From: Pseudomonas sp. FP198
GTDB taxonomy: Bacteria; Pseudomonadota; Gammaproteobacteria; Pseudomonadales; Pseudomonadaceae
Length of the DNA: 64,000 nt
Assembly (NCBI RefSeq): GCF_030687895.1
Contig: NZ_CP117452.1
Span: 4,084,501-4,148,500, forward strand
Direction: 5' to 3'
Under the pieces are notes generated by a model. The model was given only the letters and a program-made list of their open reading frames with translations. It searched no databases and was not told the DNA's origin. The position numbers were made by a program, and so were the translations under genes. Each line of letters opens with the position of its first letter. The stretch's first letter is position 1. Positions 25,341 through 35,581 of this stretch are shown here, piece after piece.

Positions 25341-25946
25341 TTACTGGTCGCTTATCCCCAGCAAGGTGCGGGCATATTCACGCAGTGGGGCGGCGATCAG
25401 GTCTTCTGGCTGTTTGTCGTGCAACGTCAGTAAACCGCCACGACTCTTGATACGCGCAGTATCAATCAAATACTGAGTGCTGGTCTCGATCAACATGATC
25501 TGAATGACACCGGTATCGACACCCAGCCGATCCACGGCTTCTTCGTCCAGCCATTCGTCGGTGTTGCCGATGCGGTTGTCTGCCTTGGCGAACCGGGTAT
25601 ACAGCAAGTAATGAGCACCGGCGGCACGCGCTTCGCCCATCGCCTGGTCGAGGCCTTCCGGGACCCGGGCGCGACGAACCATGGGGAAATACTCGATGAA
25701 ACCGTTGAACGCCTCTTCAGCCACGACATTGGGCCGCGGATAAGCGCTGCCTGGCGGCGTAAAAGCCCCCTGGGCAATATAGATGAAGGAATCCGGCTGA
25801 ATGCGCAGGTTGTTCACCCGACGGCTGTCGCTATGGTCCAGCAGGCCGGCGTCGCTCATGTGATAACGAACGCCCTCTCCCATGTCGCTGACATTCATGC
25901 AGCCACCCAGCGTCAAAACGGCCAGCAGCAAAAACAGGCTACGCAT
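25341..25946 (-). CDS. DUF4823 domain-containing lipoprotein
   Basis: A 201-residue lipoprotein with lipobox LGGC (Cys 15). The ATG at 25946 is chosen over one four codons upstream because GGAGGGTAGG lies directly before it. The mature part (YHMSDAGLLDHSDSRR, SFIYIAQGAF, HYLLYTRFAKADNRIG, SGGLLTLHDKQPEDLI-like region) is typical of DUF4823, a family of unknown role found in Pseudomonas next to DUF1285. Probably outer-membrane anchored, facing the periplasm. Confidence 0.85.
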   Translation of the reverse strand: MRSLFLLLAVLTLGGCMNVSDMGEGVRYHMSDAGLLDHSDSRRVNNLRIQPDSFIYIAQGAFTPPGSAYPRPNVVAEEAFNGFIEYFPMVRRARVPEGLDQAMGEARAAGAHYLLYTRFAKADNRIGNTDEWLDEEAVDRLGVDTGVIQIMLIETSTQYLIDTARIKSRGGLLTLHDKQPEDLIAAPLREYARTLLGISDQ

Positions 25947-26090
25947 CCTACCCTCCAAAAACCGGTGACGGAAAACCGGCGAATGGCCATGGGATGCAGC
26001 TTTTGCGCCAGCTCGACAAATGTCCGGTTTTTTCAGACTTGGATATCTTCGGTGGGAGAGCTTGCTCCGTCACCACAAAAAAGCCGCTGT

Positions 26091-27059
26091 TCAGCCGCCG
26101 ATGATCTTCATGATGGTCGCACCGCCGGAAAACGCCACTTCCTGCTTGTCCCCCAAGGCCTTGACCAACAGCCGCTGGAGGGCCGGCAATGCCTGGTGAC
26201 GCGGTTTGTCCAACAGATCGCCAACGTAGTGACGGTTACTCGACGACAGGCAGCCATGCAACCAGCCCGTGGAAGACAGCCGCAGCCGCGAACAGGTGCG
26301 GCAGAACGGCACGCTTTCGTTGGCGATCACACCGAAGTGCCCTAACCCCGGAATCTCGTAACGCACGGCCGTCGCATCGATCGGCGCATCGGCCTGCAGA
26401 TATTCGTATTGATCGCCTATCAGGCCCAGCAACTGCTGGAGGCTGACGAACTGTTGAAGGAACGCATTGGAGTCCTTGGCCAGGTGGCCCATGCGCATCA
26501 ACTCGATGAAACGCAATTCATAACCACGCTCCAGGCAGTACTGGAGCAACGGCATCACCTGGTCGAGGTTCTGCCCGCGCAACGGCACCATGTTGACCTT
26601 GATCTTCATTCCCGCCGCCCGGGCCTGCTCCATGCCGTCGAGGACGGTCGCCAGGTCGCCACCACGGGCAATGCTGCGAAACGCCACGGGGTCCAGGGTG
26701 TCGAGGGAGACGTTGATACGGCGGATACCGGCGTTGACCAGCAGCGGCAGCTTCTTTGCCAGCAGCTGACCGTTGGTGGTCAGGCTGATGTCCTGCAGCC
26801 CCATCTGCCCCACCGCCGTCATGAAGCTTTCCAGCTTGGGGCTGACCAGTGGCTCTCCACCGGTGATGCGCAGCCGCTCGATGCCGGCGGCTTCGATCAG
26901 ATAGGCCACGCCCCGCGCCATGGCCTCGGCCGACAGTTCATCCTGCGCAGCCACCAGCCGCTTGCCGTCTGGCACGCAGTAGGTACAGGCATAGTTGCAG
27001 GCTGAAGTCAGGCTGATCCGCAAATTGCGAAAACGCCTGCCTTGACGGTCAACGATCAT
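26091..27059 (-). CDS. moaA: Radical SAM GTP 3',8-cyclase (MoaA family)
   Basis: A 322-residue radical SAM enzyme for the first step of molybdenum cofactor synthesis. The SAM 4Fe-4S cluster is bound by Cys21, Cys25 and Cys28 (SACNYACTYC), the second cluster by FCRTC plus a Cys 14 residues later (WLHGCL), and the chain ends in the double Gly tail needed by true MoaA. RITGGEPL and INVSLDTLD are family motifs. No other moa gene is adjacent, so it may be a second MoaA copy or a solo locus. It could serve the molybdenum hydroxylase at 47577. CGGAGTCATC precedes the ATG. Confidence 0.88.
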   Translation of the reverse strand: MIVDRQGRRFRNLRISLTSACNYACTYCVPDGKRLVAAQDELSAEAMARGVAYLIEAAGIERLRITGGEPLVSPKLESFMTAVGQMGLQDISLTTNGQLLAKKLPLLVNAGIRRINVSLDTLDPVAFRSIARGGDLATVLDGMEQARAAGMKIKVNMVPLRGQNLDQVMPLLQYCLERGYELRFIELMRMGHLAKDSNAFLQQFVSLQQLLGLIGDQYEYLQADAPIDATAVRYEIPGLGHFGVIANESVPFCRTCSRLRLSSTGWLHGCLSSSNRHYVGDLLDKPRHQALPALQRLLVKALGDKQEVAFSGGATIMKIIGG

Positions 27060-27134
27060 GATGACTCCGGCGAAAGAAGAATCGGGCCCGCAAAACCTGA
27101 CCTAAAAATCAGATTTCTGCAAGGCCCAAGCCTG

Positions 27135-27164
27135 AGTATATTCCTCGGGCAATGCGCCATGTAA
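27135..27164 (-). promoter_or_regulatory. Possible moaA promoter
   Basis: On the minus strand TTACAT (27159-27164), 18 bases, then TATACT (27135-27140). A start near 27128 gives a leader of about 69 nt. Confidence 0.4.
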
Positions 27165-27196
27165 GCAGACATGACGCAATCAGACAGCTGAATGCC

Positions 27197-27835
27197 TCAA
27201 CTGCTCGGAACGTCGGTATCGCGCTTGCGCTTGTTGCCCATGCGCACGCCAATGTCCATCAGGAACTGGAAGAAGCCTTCCTGATCTTCAAGCACGTTGC
27301 TCCAGAACGGCGAGTGATACAGCGCCACGGCGCCATGCACCAACGCCCAGGCCGCGCAGTAATGGAAATACGGCGGCACATCTTCAAGCTTGCCTTCGCT
27401 GATGCGGCCCTTGATCAACAGGGTCAGGCGTTCGAAGTTGGAAGCGCGGATCTTGTGCAGCTCCTCGACCATTTCCGGCACCTGGTTGCCCTTGACCACC
27501 TTCTCTTCCAGGCGGTCGAACAAGCGGTAACGCTGCGGGTCGCGCATGCGGAACTCGAAATAGGCCCGGGAAAGCGCTTCCTTGTCCTTGTCCACATCGG
27601 CCGAATGCAACAACTCGTTCAAATCGCGCTCGTAATCGAGCATCAGCCGCAGGTAGATCTCGGCCTTGGATTTGAAATGTTTATAAATCGTGCCTTTGCC
27701 GATACCCACGGCATCCGCAATCATCTCGACGGTGACACTGTCTTCACCCTGGTCGAGGAACAACTTGAGCGCGGTGTCGAGAATTTCCTGCTCGCGGCGA
27801 CGAAACTCACGGACCTTACGGGGTTCTTTGTGCAT
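27197..27835 (-). CDS. TetR/AcrR family transcriptional regulator
   Basis: A 212-residue TetR-type repressor. The N-terminal helix-turn-helix spans about residues 12-58 (ILDTALKLFLDQGEDSVTVEMIADAVGIGKGTIYKHFKSK); the C-terminal helical domain has DPQRYRLFDRLEEKV and a tail ending KRKRDTDVPSS. It stands alone between moaA and the rgsA region. The matching gene in Pseudomonas aeruginosa has the same position before tatD-pilZ (recalled synteny). Ligand and targets are not visible from the sequence. Confidence 0.9.
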   Translation of the reverse strand: MHKEPRKVREFRRREQEILDTALKLFLDQGEDSVTVEMIADAVGIGKGTIYKHFKSKAEIYLRLMLDYERDLNELLHSADVDKDKEALSRAYFEFRMRDPQRYRLFDRLEEKVVKGNQVPEMVEELHKIRASNFERLTLLIKGRISEGKLEDVPPYFHYCAAWALVHGAVALYHSPFWSNVLEDQEGFFQFLMDIGVRMGNKRKRDTDVPSS

Positions 27836-28089
27836 AAGAAAAAGGTCTGAAGGGTCAAAATTCGAAGCCGGGTATTATGCCTAAATTACGCAAAAATGCA
27901 CGGATCATCCATTTTCGATCAGTGTTCTGCGGAAAACCGTGCGGTCCCGACTCCTCCGTTTACCTGGCACCCTACCGTACTGGCAGGTTAACAGGACAGT
28001 GAGAACCTATCCGAAGCGAGCGTATTCCAAATTTGTTTAAAAACCGCCGCAACCACACTGGACGCATCGCCACAGTGATCAATACTTGA

Positions 28090-28209
28090 ACTGTCGGCGT
28101 GACATCTCCCCCAAGTGACGCGCCGATAAAGGTACCAACGGACCGAGTGCCTTTGTTTACTCCTAATGGTCTTAACCCGGATTCACCCCCCAGAACCCGG
28201 GTTTTTTTT
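28090..28209 (+). ncRNA. rgsA: Probable small RNA RgsA
   Basis: The 383-base gap between the TetR gene and tatD holds no good reading frame, but it has a plus-strand intrinsic terminator (AACCCGG at 28174-28180, CCGGGTT at 28197-28203, then eight T to 28209) and an RpoS-like -10 element (CAATACTT, 28080-28087). Together they define an RNA of about 115-120 nt. In Pseudomonas aeruginosa the RpoS-dependent stress RNA RgsA is encoded in exactly this position, next to tatD-pilZ-holB. Identity rests on synteny, size and promoter type; I could not align it. The 5' end is approximate. Confidence 0.72.
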
Positions 28210-28218
28210 GTCCGTGAT

Positions 28219-29013
28219 TCAGGCCCTCGGCGAACCGACATGCGCCAGGGGGAACAGGCGCTTGAAGTTTTCCGTGGTCTGCTGCGCGAACCGCTCATAG
28301 GATTCACCGCGCAACATGGCCAGGAACTCGGCGACCTCGCGCACATACTGAGGAAGGTTCGGCTTGCCGCGATAGGGTATTGGCGCCAGGTACGGCGAAT
28401 CGGTCTCCACCAGCAATCGATCGGCCGGCACTTTGCTGGCGACGTCGCGCAGGGCATCGGCATTGCGAAACGTGACAATACCGGACAGGGAGATGTAGTA
28501 ACCCATGTCCAGCGCAGCCTTGGCCATGTCCCAGTCCTCGGTGAAGCAATGCAACACGCCCGCCTGGGGCAACGCCGCGTCGCGCAGCAGGTCCAGGGTG
28601 TCGGCGCGGGCACCGCGGGTGTGGATGATTACCGGTTTGCCAGTCTGACGAGCTGCTTCCAGGTGCAAGCGGAACGAAGCCTGCTGCACCTCGGCGGCCT
28701 CTGGCTCGTAATGATAGTCGAGGCCAGTCTCGCCAATGGCCACCACCCGAGGATGGTCGAGTTCATGGAGCAGCCAGTCCAGGGCCGGCGCGGCATCGGG
28801 CTGTACGTCCAGCGGGTGGATACCCACCGAACAATCGACATCCGCATAACGGTCGGCCAGGACCTTGACGTCGGCGGCGTTATCGGCGCTGACGCCGATG
28901 CACAGGAAATGCCCGACGCCTCGTTGGCGCGCGGCATCCAGCGCGGCGTCCAGCGAACCGCCATGGGCGGCAAGGTCGAGGCGATCAAGGTGACAATGGG
29001 AATCTACAAGCAT
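28219..29013 (-). CDS. tatD: TatD family metal-dependent hydrolase
   Basis: A 264-residue TIM-barrel hydrolase. The start is placed at MLVDSHCHLD, where His6 and His8 are the first metal ligands; an upstream in-frame extension to 29124 would run into pilZ. Later ligands are GETGLDYHYE (Glu, His), VIIHTR (His) and VETDSPYLAP (Asp). TatD-family enzymes act as 3'-5' DNA exonucleases or in D-aminoacyl-tRNA-type quality control; the exact role here is open. It is 10 bases after pilZ, as the last gene of the holB-pilZ-tatD group. Confidence 0.92.
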   Translation of the reverse strand: MLVDSHCHLDRLDLAAHGGSLDAALDAARQRGVGHFLCIGVSADNAADVKVLADRYADVDCSVGIHPLDVQPDAAPALDWLLHELDHPRVVAIGETGLDYHYEPEAAEVQQASFRLHLEAARQTGKPVIIHTRGARADTLDLLRDAALPQAGVLHCFTEDWDMAKAALDMGYYISLSGIVTFRNADALRDVASKVPADRLLVETDSPYLAPIPYRGKPNLPQYVREVAEFLAMLRGESYERFAQQTTENFKRLFPLAHVGSPRA

Positions 29014-29023
29014 AGGGGGCCAG

Positions 29024-29380
29024 CTACATCGTATGGGTAGGACGGTCGGACTTGAGGGTTCCGGCCAGGTGGGTTTCGATCTGATTGCGGGCCGAGTTGT
29101 CGCCTTCGTTGAACTGCACGCCAACCCCGGCCGCCCGGTTGCCCTGGGCGCCTTTGGGGGTGAGCCAGATCACCTTGCCGGCGACCGGGATTTTCTCCGG
29201 TTCGTCCATCAGGCTCAACAGCATGAATACCTCATCGCCCAGGCGATAATTCTTGTTGGTCGGGATAAACAGGCCGCCATTCCTGATGAAGGGCATATAG
29301 GCGGCGTAGAGCACCGACTTGTCCTTGATGGTCAGGGACAGGATGCCATTGCGTGGCCCGGGGCTGACAGGTTCGTTCAT
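29024..29380 (-). CDS. pilZ: Type IV pilus assembly protein PilZ
   Basis: A 118-residue protein equal in size and gene context to Pseudomonas PilZ, needed for surface assembly of type IV pili through PilB and FimX. The core YMPFIRNGGLFIPTNKNYRLGDEVFMLL and VIWLTPKGAQGNRAAGVGVQF fit the PilZ fold, but the RxxxR and D/NxSxxG c-di-GMP motifs of other PilZ domains are absent, in keeping with PilZ itself not binding c-di-GMP. CGGAGATCAGC precedes the ATG. It sits between holB and tatD. Confidence 0.92.
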   Translation of the reverse strand: MNEPVSPGPRNGILSLTIKDKSVLYAAYMPFIRNGGLFIPTNKNYRLGDEVFMLLSLMDEPEKIPVAGKVIWLTPKGAQGNRAAGVGVQFNEGDNSARNQIETHLAGTLKSDRPTHTM

Positions 29381-29420
29381 GCTGATCTCCGCTGCAATTG
29401 AGCTGAGTTTAGTGTGCCTG

Positions 29421-31041
<1,621 letters not shown>

Positions 31042-31051
31042 TTAATCAGAG

Positions 31052-32224
31052 TCATTGCGGGCTCGGCGGCTCGCTGGCATTCGCTTCGGGGGCGGGTTGC
31101 GGCGCGGGTTCCTGGGGCGGCACCTGGGGCACGGCTTCAGGCGCCGTATCAGGTGAAGCGGCGGGAATCGGCGCCACATCGTCCGGTGCAACCGGGGCCG
31201 GGCTGGAGCGATAATCGGCGCGGCGCTTGAGCTGGTATTCGCGCACCGCGTTGTTGTGCGTTTCCAGGTCATCGGAGAACACATGGCTACCATCGCCCCG
31301 GGCCACGAAATAAAGGCTGTTGCCGTCCGCCGGGTTCAACGCCGCATGAATTGCCTCGCGCCCGACCATCGCGATCGGCGTCGGCGGCAGCCCTGGAACC
31401 AGATAGGTGTTGTAGGGATTCGGTTCTTTCAGATGGGCGCGGGTGAGCTTGCCGGTGTAGCGCTCCCCCAGGCCATAGATCACGGTGGGATCGGTCTGCA
31501 ACAACATGCCCAGGCGCAAGCGACGCACGAACACCCCGGCGATCTGGCCACGCTCCTGGGGCACGCCGGTTTCCTTCTCGATCAGGGAAGCCATGATCAA
31601 TGCCTGATAAGGCTGGGTGTAAGGCACATCGGCGGCCCGTTGCGCCCACTCCTTGGCAAGGACATCTTCCAGCCGATCGTAGGCCTTCTTCAGCAGGTCG
31701 GCATCCGACGTACCGCGCACGAACCGATAGGTATCCGGGAAGAACCGGCCTTCGGGAAATATCCCGGAATGACCAAGACGGTCCATCACCTGACTGTCGC
31801 TCAGGCCGGCGAAGGTCTGCTGGAGCTTCTCATCCTTGGCCAGCGCTGCGCGAACCTGACGGAAATTCCAGCCCTCCACCAGCGTGACGCTGTACTGCAC
31901 CACGTCACCACGCTTCCAGACACCGATCAGGCCGTCCATCGTCATCCCTGGCACCAGGCGGTATTCGCCGGAGTGCAGGGGCTGGCCGGCGAGGTTGAAG
32001 CGCCAGTAGACCCGCAACCAGAACGCGTCCTTGATCAGGCCATCGGCTTCCAGGCGATTGAGCGTCCCGGTCGGCGTGGTGCCGCTGGGTACGTCAAGCA
32101 GTTCTTCCTGGGTGATGTTCAACGGCTGCTGCAGCGCCGAATGAATTTTCCACGCCGAAGCGCCCAGCAACAGCCCTGCCAGAACCAGTCCGACTTCCAG
32201 CAGCAGCAAGAATTTACGTCTCAC
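31052..32224 (-). CDS. mltG: Endolytic murein transglycosylase MltG
   Basis: A 390-residue inner-membrane enzyme of the YceG family that cuts nascent glycan strands and so ends peptidoglycan polymerisation. A single N-terminal transmembrane helix (about 4-24) leads into a LysM-like subdomain and the catalytic YceG domain, with ASLIEKETG (catalytic Glu), DPTVIYGLG and NPYNTYLVPGLPPTPI. The C-terminal 40 residues are Pro/Ala/Glu-rich and likely disordered, an extension often seen in Pseudomonas. It starts with GTG; the stop of pabC lies three bases upstream. Confidence 0.95.
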   Translation of the reverse strand: MRRKFLLLLEVGLVLAGLLLGASAWKIHSALQQPLNITQEELLDVPSGTTPTGTLNRLEADGLIKDAFWLRVYWRFNLAGQPLHSGEYRLVPGMTMDGLIGVWKRGDVVQYSVTLVEGWNFRQVRAALAKDEKLQQTFAGLSDSQVMDRLGHSGIFPEGRFFPDTYRFVRGTSDADLLKKAYDRLEDVLAKEWAQRAADVPYTQPYQALIMASLIEKETGVPQERGQIAGVFVRRLRLGMLLQTDPTVIYGLGERYTGKLTRAHLKEPNPYNTYLVPGLPPTPIAMVGREAIHAALNPADGNSLYFVARGDGSHVFSDDLETHNNAVREYQLKRRADYRSSPAPVAPDDVAPIPAASPDTAPEAVPQVPPQEPAPQPAPEANASEPPSPQ

Positions 32225-32227
32225 GAA

Positions 32228-33046
32228 TCAAGCATCCAATAGCGCACGGGCAAGGGTCTGCAGTTTACGGGTGAGCGGGCCAACCGACCAGCGCGCCGAA
32301 CCGCATCCGCGTACCGGCCACACGCCATAAACGCTGTTGCAGACAAAGACCTCGTCGGCCTGGTGCAGCTGTTCGAGGCGGATATCGGTGACCTGAGTAG
32401 CGATGCCATCAGACTCGGCTTGAAACAATAATTGCCCGCGCATCACCCCGGCGACACCACAACGGCTCAGATCCGCTGTGATCAGCGCTCCGTCGCGCAC
32501 CATGAACAGATTGCTGAACACGCCTTCGATCACCCGCCCGGACATATCCAGCATCAAGCCTTCGGCATGTCCGGTGTCGCTCCACTCGGCGCGGGCCAGC
32601 ACTTGTTCAAGGCGATTGAGGTGCTTGAGGCCGGCGAGCAACGGTTGCTCGGACAGGCGTGTAACGCAGGGGAACAATTGAACGCCTTGCTCGGCATGGG
32701 CCAGCGGATAGGCCGCCGGCGGGCTGCCCTGCAAGATGCGGCGGGCCTGGGCCGAAGGATTGGCGGCATAGCCCCGCAGGCTGTCGCCACGGGTCACGAT
32801 CAGTTTCAGGATGCCATCGCCAAGCTGCTGCGCATAGGCTCGCAGTTCAGCCTTCAATACCGCCTGATCGACACTGATTGCCAACCGTCGGCATCCCGAC
32901 GCGAGGCGTTGCAGATGCCCTTCAAGCAGAACGAGCTTGCCGTCCCGCACGGCGATGGTTTCGAACAACCCATCACCGTAGGCCAGGCCGCGATCTTTCA
33001 GCGACAGAGCGTCAGCCGGCTGACCGTCGACCCAGCTTTCCATCAA
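32228..33046 (-). CDS. pabC: Aminodeoxychorismate lyase
   Basis: A 272-residue fold-type IV PLP enzyme that releases p-aminobenzoate from aminodeoxychorismate for folate synthesis. Signature pieces are [19 protein letters not shown] at the N-terminus, [12 protein letters not shown] (PLP lysine region), and [22 protein letters not shown]. Its ATG overlaps the fabF stop by four bases (ATGA), so it is translated together with fabF. The first two codons are both ATG. The fabF-pabC-mltG-tmk order is conserved. Confidence 0.94.
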   Translation of the reverse strand: MMESWVDGQPADALSLKDRGLAYGDGLFETIAVRDGKLVLLEGHLQRLASGCRRLAISVDQAVLKAELRAYAQQLGDGILKLIVTRGDSLRGYAANPSAQARRILQGSPPAAYPLAHAEQGVQLFPCVTRLSEQPLLAGLKHLNRLEQVLARAEWSDTGHAEGLMLDMSGRVIEGVFSNLFMVRDGALITADLSRCGVAGVMRGQLLFQAESDGIATQVTDIRLEQLHQADEVFVCNSVYGVWPVRGCGSARWSVGPLTRKLQTLARALLDA

Positions 33047-34287
33047 CCGGCGAACCGGCGAAACACCAGCGAGCCGTTGGTCCCGCCGAAGCCGAAGGAA
33101 TTGGACAACACGACGTCGATGTCCATGCTGCGGGCGGTATGCGGCACGAAGTCGAGGTCGCAGCCCTCGTCCGGCTCATCGAGGTTGATGGTCGGCGGCG
33201 CCACCTGACTGTTGATCGCCAGTACGCTGAAGATCGCTTCCACCGCACCTGCTGCGCCCAACAGGTGGCCGGTCATCGATTTGGTCGAGCTGACAGCCAG
33301 TTTGTAGGCGTGGTCGCCGAACACGGTCTTGATGGCCTGGGCTTCGGCAAGATCGCCGGCCGGGGTCGACGTACCATGAGCGTTGATGTACTGGACCTGC
33401 CCTGGATTGAGCTTGGCGTCGCGCAAGGCATTGGTGATGCAACGAGCCGCACCGGCGCCATCGGCCGGTGGCGAAGTCATGTGGAACGCATCGCCGCTGG
33501 TACCGAAGCCGATCAGTTCGGCATAGATGGTCGCGCCACGCGCCTTGGCGTGTTCAAGTTCTTCGAGCACCAGCGCACCGGCGCCGTCCGACAGTACGAA
33601 ACCATCGCGACCCTTGTCCCACGGGCGGCTGGCCCGGTCCGGCTCATCGTTGCGGGTCGACAGCGCACGGGACGCGCCGAAACCGCCCATGCCGAGGCCG
33701 CAGGCGGCCATTTCCGCACCACCGGCAATCATCACGTCAGCTTCGTCGTACATGATGTTGCGCGCGGCCATGCCGATGCAGTGGGTGCCCGTAGTGCAGG
33801 CAGTCGCGATAGCGTAGTTGGGTCCCTGTGCGCCAAGGTGGATGGACAGGAAACCGGAAATCATATTGATGATCGAGCCCGGCACGAAAAACGGCGAAAT
33901 ACGCCGCGGCCCGGAATCATGCAGCGTACGGCTGGTTTCTTCGATATTGGTCAAGCCGCCAATACCCGAACCCATGGCCACGCCGATGCGCTCACGGTTG
34001 GCGTCGGTGACTTCCAGCCCGGCATTGCGCACCGCCTGGAAACCGGCTGCCAGGCCGTATTGAATGAACAGGTCAAGCTTGCGGGCTTCCTTGACCGACA
34101 GGTATTCCTCGACATTGAAACCCTTTACCGAGCCGCCAAAACGGGTGGAATAGGCAGAAAGGTCGGTGTGTTCGATCAGACCAATGCCACTACGGCCAGC
34201 CAGAATGCCCTGCCAGCTGCTCGGCACATCCGTGCCCAGTGGCGACAACATACCCATACCGGTGACTACGACGCGTCTACGCGACAC
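33043..34287 (-). CDS. fabF: 3-oxoacyl-ACP synthase II
   Basis: A 414-residue condensing enzyme for fatty acid chain elongation. The active-site Cys is in TACTTGTHC, the two catalytic His in [11 protein letters not shown] and [10 protein letters not shown], and a glycine-rich [11 protein letters not shown] closes the fold. The GTG at 34287 is the start: AAGGAGAGTGCT lies before it, whereas the longer frame to 34320 has no such site. It follows acpP, but a hairpin in between suggests partial termination. Confidence 0.96.
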   Translation of the reverse strand: MSRRRVVVTGMGMLSPLGTDVPSSWQGILAGRSGIGLIEHTDLSAYSTRFGGSVKGFNVEEYLSVKEARKLDLFIQYGLAAGFQAVRNAGLEVTDANRERIGVAMGSGIGGLTNIEETSRTLHDSGPRRISPFFVPGSIINMISGFLSIHLGAQGPNYAIATACTTGTHCIGMAARNIMYDEADVMIAGGAEMAACGLGMGGFGASRALSTRNDEPDRASRPWDKGRDGFVLSDGAGALVLEELEHAKARGATIYAELIGFGTSGDAFHMTSPPADGAGAARCITNALRDAKLNPGQVQYINAHGTSTPAGDLAEAQAIKTVFGDHAYKLAVSSTKSMTGHLLGAAGAVEAIFSVLAINSQVAPPTINLDEPDEGCDLDFVPHTARSMDIDVVLSNSFGFGGTNGSLVFRRFAG

Positions 34288-34332
34288 AGCACTCTCCTTT
34301 TTCAAATGACGACTTTGCATCAGGCCTAAAGA

Positions 34333-34366
34333 AAAAACCGCACGCCGAAATGGCAGTGCGGTTTTT
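34333..34366 (-). terminator. Hairpin between acpP and fabF
   Basis: AAAAACCGCAC (34333-34343) pairs with GTGCGGTTTTT (34356-34366). On the minus strand it ends in U residues, so it can terminate the acpP transcript and reduce read-through into fabF, giving more ACP than synthase. Confidence 0.8.
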
Positions 34367-34395
34367 CCATGACAGCTAGCGACGACTAAATACGC

Positions 34396-34632
34396 TTACG
34401 CCTGGTGGCTGGTAACGTAGTCGATAGCAGCTTGTACAGTAGTGATCTTTTCAGCTTCTTCGTCAGGAATCTCGGTCTCGAATTCCTCTTCCAGAGCCAT
34501 CACCAGCTCAACGGTGTCAAGGGAGTCGGCACCCAGGTCTTCGACGAAGGAAGCGGTGTTCACAACTTCTTCTTCTTTAACGCCCAGTTGCTCGGCAACG
34601 ATTTTCTTGACGCGCTCTTCGATGGTGCTCAT
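34396..34632 (-). CDS. acpP: Acyl carrier protein
   Basis: A 78-residue acidic protein carrying the growing acyl chain on a 4'-phosphopantetheine arm attached to Ser37 in [10 protein letters not shown]. Four-helix layout and length are standard. AAGG lies before the ATG. It appears to have its own promoter (34685-34712) and its own terminator, as expected for one of the most abundant proteins of the cell. Confidence 0.98.
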   Translation of the reverse strand: MSTIEERVKKIVAEQLGVKEEEVVNTASFVEDLGADSLDTVELVMALEEEFETEIPDEEAEKITTVQAAIDYVTSHQA

Positions 34633-34684
34633 ACCTTGTTTTCACTCCTAATGGACAAATTCAGGCAGCTGGCCGGTGGGTAAG

Positions 34685-34712
34685 TGTATAGAAAGACTTT
34701 TCGGTTTTTCAA
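34685..34712 (-). promoter_or_regulatory. acpP promoter inside a palindrome
   Basis: On the minus strand TTGAAA (34707-34712), 16 bases, TATACA (34685-34690), giving a start near 34678. The -35 and spacer lie within the inverted repeat TTTCGGTT-n4-AACCGAAA (34699-34718), which could be an operator or end the fabG transcript. Confidence 0.55.
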
Positions 34713-34822
34713 CCGAAAGCTTCACTCCTCGAACCCTGGGCCCGCCGCCTATAAATAGATTGCAGCTTTATAACGGATTTTAGACAGCTCGTATGACATT
34801 TTTTTGAAGCAATCCGTCACAT

Positions 34823-35566
34823 TTAACTCATGTACATCCCGCCGTTTACCGGGATTGTAGCCCCAGTCACGTATGCCGCACCGTCCGAAGCAAGAAAAGC
34901 GACCACGGACGCGATTTCTTGAGCTTGCCCCAGACGGCCCAGCGGAATCTGTGTCAACAAAGCTTCACGCTGTGCTTCCGGCAGTTCGCGGGTCATGTCG
35001 GTGTCGATGAAACCCGGTGCAACCGAGTTTACCGTAATCGAGCGCGAACCGACTTCCCGTGCCAGCGCACGGCTGAAACCTTCCAGGCCGGCTTTAGCCG
35101 CAGCATAGTTTACTTGGCCAGCGTTGCCCATGGCACCCACAACCGAGCCGATACTGATAATTCGGCCCCAACGGGCCTTGGTCATGCCACGCAGAACGCC
35201 CTTGGACAGCCGATACAGGCTGTTCAAGTTGGTATCGACCACATCGAACCATTCGTCATCTTTCATGCGCATCATCAGGTTATCGCGAGTGATGCCGGCA
35301 TTATTGACCAGGATCGCCGGAGCGCCGAACTGCTCCTGGATGCTTGCCAGAACCGCCGCAACCGATTCGTCGCTGGTGACATTCAGCTCAAGGCCGGTGC
35401 CTTGGATACCGTTTTCCTTCAAGGTCGCGGCGATACGCTCGGCGCCTGAAGCGGAAGTCGCGGTGCCGATGACAATGGCGCCTTGGCGACCCAGTTCCAG
35501 TGCGATAGCCTGGCCGATGCCGCGGCTTGCACCGGTCACCAGTGCAACTTTACCTTGCAGACTCAT
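34823..35566 (-). CDS. fabG: 3-oxoacyl-ACP reductase
   Basis: A 247-residue SDR enzyme reducing 3-oxoacyl-ACP with NADPH. TGASRGIG (11-18) binds the cofactor, and Ser141, Tyr154 and Lys158 (GSVVG, NYAAAK) form the catalytic set; NNAGITRDNL is typical of FabG. GGAGAAGCTTGC precedes the ATG. It lies 15 bases after fabD in the plsX-fabD-fabG run. Confidence 0.97.
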   Translation of the reverse strand: MSLQGKVALVTGASRGIGQAIALELGRQGAIVIGTATSASGAERIAATLKENGIQGTGLELNVTSDESVAAVLASIQEQFGAPAILVNNAGITRDNLMMRMKDDEWFDVVDTNLNSLYRLSKGVLRGMTKARWGRIISIGSVVGAMGNAGQVNYAAAKAGLEGFSRALAREVGSRSITVNSVAPGFIDTDMTRELPEAQREALLTQIPLGRLGQAQEIASVVAFLASDGAAYVTGATIPVNGGMYMS

Positions 35567-35581
35567 GCAAGCTTCTCCTGT

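Noticed and set aside
26052..26076. Half REP-like hairpin GGTGGGAGAGCTTGCTCCGTCACC downstream of moaA
   Set aside because: Imperfect, unpaired and without a T run; too weak to call as repeat or terminator.
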